DNA from: Balanoglossus misakiensis
Lineage: Eukaryota > Hemichordata
Assembly: GCA_040954595.2 (NCBI GenBank)
Contig: CM082590.2
Location: forward strand, 9,300,001 to 9,364,000
DNA: 64,000 nucleotides
Reading direction: 5' to 3'
Shown: piece after piece, positions 63,401 through 64,000 of the stretch
Layout of the letters: every line of letters begins with the position of its first letter
Position numbering within the stretch: position 1 is the stretch's first letter
Program-made: the position numbers and the translations under genes
Notes under the pieces: generated by a model
The model's database searches: none
Told to the model about the DNA's origin: nothing
The model's input: only the letters and a program-made list of their open reading frames with translations

Positions 63401-63750
63401 TATGCAAATTTAGCTACAGTTACCATGGTAAATTGAGATCTAACCAATCACAGATTTTCAGTGGGTGGCACAAGCGAAAAAAGAGCGCCACCATAAGTTC
63501 TTTAGAACGCTCAAATACGCCATTTCATAGTAATATGTAAATTGAAGGTGACTGTATACCTTTAAGGGCAAAAGTTGTAAAATCTCCTAATTCAAGATAT
63601 ATTTTCCCTTCCCTCAAAAACACCTACTGTGTACAGGAAGATGATCATGAATGGGGAAATGCCACTGACCTTACCAAGTTGCCAGGGCAGACTGTCAAAC
63701 TAGCCCTGGCTGCAACGCGTTGGAGACAACAATTGCAAGATATTAGAGAA
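37211..63750 (+). CDS. TOPBP1: TOPBP1, DNA topoisomerase II-binding protein 1 (3' end beyond window)
   Basis: This is a multi-BRCT scaffold that binds phosphorylated RAD9 and Treslin and activates ATR at replication forks. The 28 coding exons are 37,211-37,282; 37,416-37,555; 38,350-38,482; 38,896-39,003; 39,469-39,542; 40,293-40,420; 52,083-52,148; 52,290-52,342; 52,954-53,098; 53,591-53,706; 54,084-54,247; 54,572-54,664; 55,109-55,287; 55,664-55,981; 56,339-56,561; 56,802-56,990; 57,342-57,852; 58,174-58,302; 58,761-58,907; 59,339-59,422; 59,565-59,633; 60,017-60,249; 60,520-60,560; 60,843-60,941; 61,210-61,279; 61,877-62,256; 63,031-63,137; 63,637-63,750. Every phase joins: 4,185 nt, 1,395 codons. 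Visible: BRCT0-2 (residues ~1-285, with GEVGSKKYH and [20 protein letters not shown]), BRCT3 (~335-430, [11 protein letters not shown] just before it), an acidic linker, BRCT4-5 (~565-755), BRCT6 (~955-1,047, ending [13 protein letters not shown]), the ATR-activation region ([11 protein letters not shown]) and BRCT7 ([19 protein letters not shown]). BRCT8 is off the right edge. Confidence 0.96.
37874..37965 (+). repeat. piggyBac-like ~90-bp MITE in a TOPBP1 intron
   Basis: The ends are TTAACCCTTTCACCACC and GGGGGTGAAAGGGTTAA, flanked directly by TTAA. It abuts the foldback element that starts at 37,970. Confidence 0.95.
37970..38308. mobile_element. Intact foldback MITE with ~160-bp inverted arms
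   Basis: The left arm starts ACAAAGTCTCTCTCTCGCTG and the right arm ends CAGCGAGAGAGAGACTTTGT. Through the arms, GTGGATATATAGTGAATGAA pairs with the complement of TTGATTCACCATATATCCAC, and AACTCGCCAAAATGAATAAT with ATTCATTTTGGGCGAGTT. The loop is about 15 nt. No coding capacity. Single-arm relatives lie at 10,130 and 62,614. Confidence 0.92.
38560..38757. repeat. TA-type MITE (GTGGCCACTATA family) in a TOPBP1 intron
   Basis: TACTCAAACCTGTGTTTGTGG at the left and TGACTGGCCACTATAGACAT at the right enclose about 195 bp. It is preceded by a (GACTA)n-like run at 38,500-38,560. Confidence 0.6.
39356..39437 (-). repeat. piggyBac-like MITE, reverse orientation
   Basis: TTTCACCCCCAGTTCCCTC to CATAGTGGTAAAAAGGTTGA, the reverse complement of the family core. 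It ends about 30 bp before the TOPBP1 exon at 39,469. Confidence 0.88.
39599..39786. repeat. TA-flanked MITE (TACAGTAAAACCTGTCTAA family)
   Basis: The terminal inverted repeats are TACAGTAAAACCTGTCTAA and TTAGACAGGTTTTACTGTA. Length is about 188 bp. Relatives lie at 42,576-42,752 and 58,950-59,133. Ends and TA target fit pogo/Tigger or mariner-type non-autonomous elements. Confidence 0.85.
39787..40252. repeat. 32-bp pyrimidine-rich minisatellite, ~14.5 copies
   Basis: The unit is TCTCACCTTTCTTGTCTTAC followed by CTTTCTTGCAAA. CTTACC and CTCACC alternate as variants between copies. It ends 40 bp before the acceptor of the TOPBP1 exon at 40,293, so its many CTTTCTTG runs extend the pyrimidine-rich environment of that acceptor. 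The Leu/Ser/Phe frames across it are spurious. Confidence 0.96.
40450..40620. repeat. Poly-C and GA-rich low-complexity tract
   Basis: A run of 14 Cs at about 40,449-40,462 is followed by purine-rich GAGAGA sequence. Confidence 0.9.
41152..46629 (-). CDS. ZU5-ZU5-UPA-death domain protein with N-terminal 19-residue repeats, nested in a TOPBP1 intron
   Basis: Exons in transcript order: 44,752-46,629; 43,919-44,545; 43,506-43,631; 43,026-43,247; 41,152-42,303. All are phase 0 and total 1,334 residues. A disordered N-terminus carries about ten 19-residue repeats (residues ~60-245, core DSxFGEIHRxS). Two ZU5 domains follow (~410-550 and ~635-775), both with [16 protein letters not shown], IPPDA and LTLPHCA. 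Next is a UPA-like region (~790-950), then a death domain (~980-1,050; [13 protein letters not shown] ... [12 protein letters not shown]), a coiled-coil/acidic linker and a proline-rich tail ending [14 protein letters not shown], suited to SH3 domains. ZU5-UPA-death is the intracellular module of UNC5 netrin receptors, ankyrins and PIDD1. A cytosolic signalling scaffold is inferred, since no signal peptide or membrane helix is visible. The ZU5 duplication and the repeats set it apart. ATG at 46,629 is the first in frame; a GTG-initiated extension adds only 10 residues. It lies antisense in the 40,421-52,082 TOPBP1 intron. Confidence 0.88.
42576..42752. repeat. TA-flanked MITE (TACAGTAAAACCTGTCTAA family)
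   Basis: Starts TACAGTAAAACCTGTCTAAA; ends TTTAGACAGGTTATAAACTG then TA. It lies in the intron of the nested ZU5 gene and directly abuts the next element. Confidence 0.85.
42751..42930. repeat. TA-flanked MITE with ATCCGAAC repeats
   Basis: Terminal inverted repeats are TACAGTAAAACTCAAATTAT and ATAATTGGAGTTTTACTGTA. ATCCGAAC/T recurs six times within 180 bp. It shares the TACAGTA terminus with its neighbour, with which it overlaps at a TA. Confidence 0.85.
43412..43479 (+). repeat. piggyBac-like MITE, 5'-truncated
   Basis: Only the right two thirds remains (TTTTCTATGGGAAGGTTGG to GGGAATGAAAGGGTTAA). It ends 27 bp from the ZU5-gene exon at 43,506. Confidence 0.82.
45904..46449 (-). repeat. 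Coding minisatellite: 57-bp units in 114-bp higher-order pairs
   Basis: Within exon 1 of the ZU5 gene, TTCTGTGAATTTCTCCAAAA recurs every 57 bp. Units alternate between two types encoding roughly [19 protein letters not shown] and [19 protein letters not shown], so the repeat period is 114 bp (38 residues). Copies are nearly identical, implying recent expansion or conversion. Confidence 0.95.
46630..47737. other. TOPBP1 intron; likely 5' flank of the nested ZU5 gene
   Basis: It should contain the promoter of the antisense ZU5 gene. No TATA or other clear element was identified. A plus-strand open frame at 46,654-46,992 has scattered Cys pairs but no homology and was not called. The right part (from about 47,130) is the left copy of a local duplication that also occurs at 51,137-51,320. 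Confidence 0.45.
47738..47977 (+). repeat. Split direct repeat A1
   Basis: Starts AAGTAAAATCTGTGTTGTG, ends CAGGTCACGTCGTCTTT. Identical to A2 at an offset of 2,760 bp. It carries two GACCAATCAGC CCAAT boxes (about 47,818 and 47,862), consistent with promoter function in the left terminus. Confidence 0.93.
48051..49298 (+). CDS. Gag-like protein of a Ngaro/DIRS-type element
   Basis: A 415-residue intact frame, ATG at 48,051 (AAAAATGCC context). The N-terminal 150 residues are Ser/Thr/Pro/Asn-rich and disordered. The middle (~165-305, from [20 protein letters not shown]) is predicted structured and capsid-like. The C-terminus has a Cys/His cluster, [14 protein letters not shown], then [20 protein letters not shown] followed by [16 protein letters not shown]. 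The C-x8-C-x5-C-x3-H pattern followed by a CxxC-H knuckle is typical of gag proteins of DIRS/Ngaro-type retrotransposons and is expected to bind RNA. Its intactness, with flanking repeats identical, indicates recent activity or selection for gag in a shortened element. Confidence 0.82.
   Translation: MPARRRSRVPTAQPYVRPTTRAQSRSSATPDAVSASPSTTDLDRLVTENCATSVQGYNNEVPADRRSSPEFSDVPQGSRQEQQNNYVTTSMFTSLQDSVNNLTRLVLEQQNPGFSNNAPMTSSPVTSHPPMEQNVHTNAFQDGGRGSATNNNHSGATNDLLRSRGISSENLPHVELVSPSLRRDILAGKDVNLACLLIPGYTFNDSQRHIVIGDEALSLRPLHDTRVHRSLTIQEFILAFSVYKNVMCEVYPNRREELDAYQRDLVDMSRRFSGLAFYEYHRAFSARAAALLQNHNIKVDWSRRDTTLYCSIFSGMRAVLCNLCGSVAHATEICPQLAPGSRKSVNSISAPPQPPSQDRQGRPRVFHQDKELCNNFNSPTGCKKDNCSFAHCCSICFSGDHSKAQGNCSGKQRPT
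49477..50105 (+). repeat. ~94-bp GC-rich minisatellite inside the retroelement, seven copies
   Basis: CGGTCGACCCGTCCCCCAG recurs at 49,477, 49,590, 49,702, 49,801, 49,896, 49,990 and 50,084. Spacing shrinks from 113 to 94 bp and the copies become more uniform to the right. Each unit also has AAGCCGCATCATTTTATGAT and a C-run of variable length. It occupies the place where pol and the recombinase would lie. Confidence 0.95.
50201..50499 (+). repeat. Split direct repeat B1
   Basis: Starts GCCTTGGATTTCATCCTGAC, ends GTGGTGTGTTTCACAAA. Identical to B2, 592 bp downstream. An ATTAAA near its end (GGGTATTAAAAGCC) could act as a poly(A) signal. Confidence 0.93.
50498..50737 (+). repeat. Split direct repeat A2
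   Basis: Identical to A1; abuts B1, sharing AA at the junction. Followed by a 55-bp spacer (50,738-50,792) before B2. Confidence 0.93.
50793..51091 (+). repeat. Split direct repeat B2
   Basis: Identical to B1. Its right edge CACAAA meets host sequence TGTCAATAATC. Confidence 0.93.
51137..51320 (+). repeat. Second copy of a host tandem duplication with empty retroelement site
   Basis: TTGATTGTGTTTGAGTAG, GGCAGCTTGTGGTG, TTAGTTTTCAGTC and TTGATTTTTC occur here in the same order as in the left flank (47,130-47,735). At the insertion point this copy reads GTCACGCGGTAAATGTCGG, whereas the other reads GTCACGCCGGTATTA, the element, then AATGTCAATAATC. Confidence 0.8.
51321..52082. other. TOPBP1 intron, unique AT-rich sequence
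   Basis: No coding or repeat signal recognised between the host duplication and the TOPBP1 exon at 52,083, apart from the acceptor (ATATCTTGCAG). Confidence 0.6.
52505..52925. repeat. (TCTTG)n/(TGTTG)n microsatellite before a TOPBP1 exon
   Basis: About 80 pentanucleotides, mixing TCTTG and TGTTG with larger CGTCTTGTC/ATGTGTTGGC motifs recurring in a longer order. It ends about 28 bp before the acceptor at 52,953. Long open frames of Cys/Leu/Val or Thr/Arg/Gln on either strand are repeat by-products. Confidence 0.96.
53195..53525. repeat. Degenerate (CACAT)n-type low-complexity tract
   Basis: CATCACATCACA words dominate in a TOPBP1 intron. An imperfect ~125-bp duplication links ACTGTATCACTCAACATCACTG (53,320) and ACTGTACCACTCGACATCACTG (53,446). 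Confidence 0.85.
53756..53910. repeat. (GGAT)n/(GGGA)n microsatellites
   Basis: Purine-rich GGGA, TGGA and GGCT tetranucleotide runs in a TOPBP1 intron. Confidence 0.95.
54335..54432. repeat. (CTGT)n-(CTAT)n microsatellite
   Basis: About 6 CTGT followed by about 17 CTAT units in a TOPBP1 intron. Confidence 0.97.
55310..55620. repeat. Degraded SINE-like repeat with tRNA-type box
   Basis: Words such as TACCTATTTCTCCTGGGTGG, AAGTGCTTTGCTCAAAGGAC, ACAACACC and GGGCTCGAATCGATGTTTCTC match, in order, a repeat type I know from many invertebrate genomes (…TGCCTTGCCCAAGGACACAA… followed by a reversed tRNA-B-box-like GGATTCGAACC). Family name not assigned. It lies in the intron between TOPBP1 exons 55,287 and 55,664. 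Confidence 0.5.
57060..57130. repeat. GA-rich low-complexity tract
   Basis: GGGAGAGAGAGAGAGGGGGG and flanking purines in a TOPBP1 intron. Confidence 0.9.
57880..57953 (-). repeat. piggyBac-like MITE, reverse, truncated
   Basis: TCACCCCCATTTTCGTGTTTA to GGTAGTGAAAGGGTTAAAG. It begins about 25 bp past the TOPBP1 donor at 57,852. Confidence 0.82.
58569..58600 (+). pseudogene. Remnant of a duplicated TOPBP1 exon start
   Basis: TTTTTACTTTAG is followed by GAGGAGAAAGGAGTTTTGAA and TGATGTGAAAA, closely resembling the acceptor and first 31 nt of the exon at 58,761 (GAGGAAAGGGGAATTTTAAG, then TGATGTGATAA). The likeness stops at 58,601, where an interspersed word (TTACAGCTAATGG) begins. In the exon's frame it would encode [13 protein letters not shown] and then stop. 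Confidence 0.5.
58950..59133. repeat. TA-flanked MITE (ACCTGTCTAAACCGAACAC family)
   Basis: CAGAAAAACCTGTCTAAACC at the left and GTTTAGACAGGTTTGACTG at the right. Internal GAGGTGTCTGGTTTATAGAG is shared with the 39,599 copy. Confidence 0.82.
59443..59535 (+). repeat. piggyBac-like ~90-bp MITE
   Basis: TTAACCCCTTCCACCACCATGG to AACTGGGGGTGGAATTTATT, 20 bp past the TOPBP1 donor at 59,422. Confidence 0.88.
59727..59939. repeat. TA-flanked MITE with TTTTCGCGAG motifs
   Basis: Inverted ends TACTGTAAAACACTTTATTT and AAATAAAGTGCTTTACAGTA bound about 213 bp containing repeated TTTTCGCG/CTCGCGTA words. CpG-rich compared with its surroundings. Confidence 0.88.
60271..60350 (-). repeat. piggyBac-like MITE, strongly diverged
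   Basis: GTAACCCTTTCACCCCCATTT and GTGTAGAGGTCCAGCACTGCC are recognisable; the right end is lost. It begins about 20 bp past the TOPBP1 donor at 60,249. Confidence 0.65.
60970..61090. repeat. Possible tRNA-derived SINE fragment
   Basis: TAGTGTAGTGGCTGTAGTCG resembles an A box and GAGTTCAAGAATG a B box, about 40 nt apart, as in tRNA-derived SINE heads. Single copy in the window, so weak. Confidence 0.25.
61295..61620. repeat. GACGCA-rich imperfect inverted repeat
   Basis: TTGACGCA or its complement TGCGTCAA occurs about nine times, including the palindrome TGCGTCAAATTTGACGCA near 61,371. A run of 16 Cs (61,441) separates the two halves. It lies in the intron between TOPBP1 exons 61,279 and 61,877. 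Confidence 0.6.
62614..62780 (+). repeat. Single arm of the foldback MITE
   Basis: TCAAAGTCTCTCTCTCGCTG to CTCCAAAATGAATAATCGG; matches the left half of 37,970-38,308 and ends at the loop. Confidence 0.85.
63193..63286 (+). repeat. piggyBac-like ~90-bp MITE, near-consensus
   Basis: TTAACCCTTTCACC and GGTGAAAGGGTTAA are perfect 14-bp inverted ends including the TTAA. This is the best copy in the window. Confidence 0.96.
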
Positions 63751-63810
63751 GTAAGTATGGTACACTGAGAATGATTATATTTCACTTTTCCATTCTGTGT
63801 TCAATACTCT

Positions 63811-64000
63811 TTCATTCATTCATTCATTCGTCCCTCCGTCCGTTCGTTCGTTCATTCATCCATCTATCCATCCATCCATTCATTCATTCATTCGTTCTTT
63901 CGATCGTTCGTTCGTTCGTTCATTCATCCTTCTATCCATCCATCCATTCATTCATTCATTCGTTCTTTCGATCGTTCGTTCGTTCGTTCATTCATCCATC
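63811..64000. repeat. (ATTC/GTTC/ATCC)n compound repeat, ~76-bp higher-order unit
   Basis: Tetranucleotide runs of ATTC, GTTC and ATCC. The order TCTATCCATCC, ATTCATTC, GTTCTTTCGATCGTTCG recurs at about 63,860 and 63,933. It continues past the right edge, inside the TOPBP1 intron that follows the exon ending at 63,750. Confidence 0.93.

Overview
The window is eukaryotic: an animal nuclear genome with introns, GT-AG splice sites and many short interspersed repeats. Three conserved single-copy genes are recognisable from reconstructed exons: EPG5 (autophagy tether), SMARCE1/BAF57 (SWI/SNF subunit) and TOPBP1 (ATR activator). A fourth gene encodes a ZU5-ZU5-UPA-death-domain protein of the UNC5/ankyrin class. 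The mixture of repeat families, a tyrosine-recombinase retrotransposon and an expanded ZU5/death protein suggests a marine invertebrate, most likely an invertebrate deuterostome such as a lancelet. The species cannot be fixed from the sequence.

Layout. 1-14,500 holds no convincing coding exon, only repeats, including a foldback element split by a second element. A promoter-like CpG segment with a CRE and a YY1-type site lies near 14,700. 16,667-17,768 (+) is a two-exon gene for a small two-helix membrane protein with two PPxY motifs. 20,307-25,610 (-) carries the last ten exons of EPG5. Upstream of these are a (CA)n tract, a 100-N assembly gap and about 60 copies of an 87-bp satellite (26,088-31,275). 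Beyond the satellite is a duplicated piece of one further EPG5 exon (31,263-31,595). The N-terminal two thirds of EPG5 is absent, so this junction is probably misassembled or rearranged. 32,261-35,676 (-) is a complete SMARCE1 with an unusually long acidic tail. A 1.5-kb divergent promoter region with four CCAAT boxes separates it from TOPBP1 (37,211 to beyond the right edge, +), of which 28 coding exons (1,395 codons) are present and only the last BRCT domain is missing.

The 11.7-kb TOPBP1 intron between 40,420 and 52,083 contains a whole antisense gene (ZU5/death, 41,152-46,629) and a recently inserted retroelement (47,738-51,091). The retroelement has the A1-gag-B1-A2-B2 split direct repeats of Ngaro/PAT-type tyrosine-recombinase retrotransposons. 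It keeps a gag-like ORF, but its polymerase region is replaced by a minisatellite, so it looks non-autonomous. A local host duplication supplies a near-empty insertion site.

Several MITE families recur throughout: a ~90-bp TTAA-flanked piggyBac-like family (12 copies), TA-flanked families with TACAGTAAAAC or TACTGTAAAAC ends, and a ~340-bp foldback family. The genes do not form one pathway. Three are general cellular genes (autophagy, chromatin, DNA-damage signalling). The ZU5/death gene is the most lineage-specific protein here, and the split-repeat retroelement is the most unusual genetic system.
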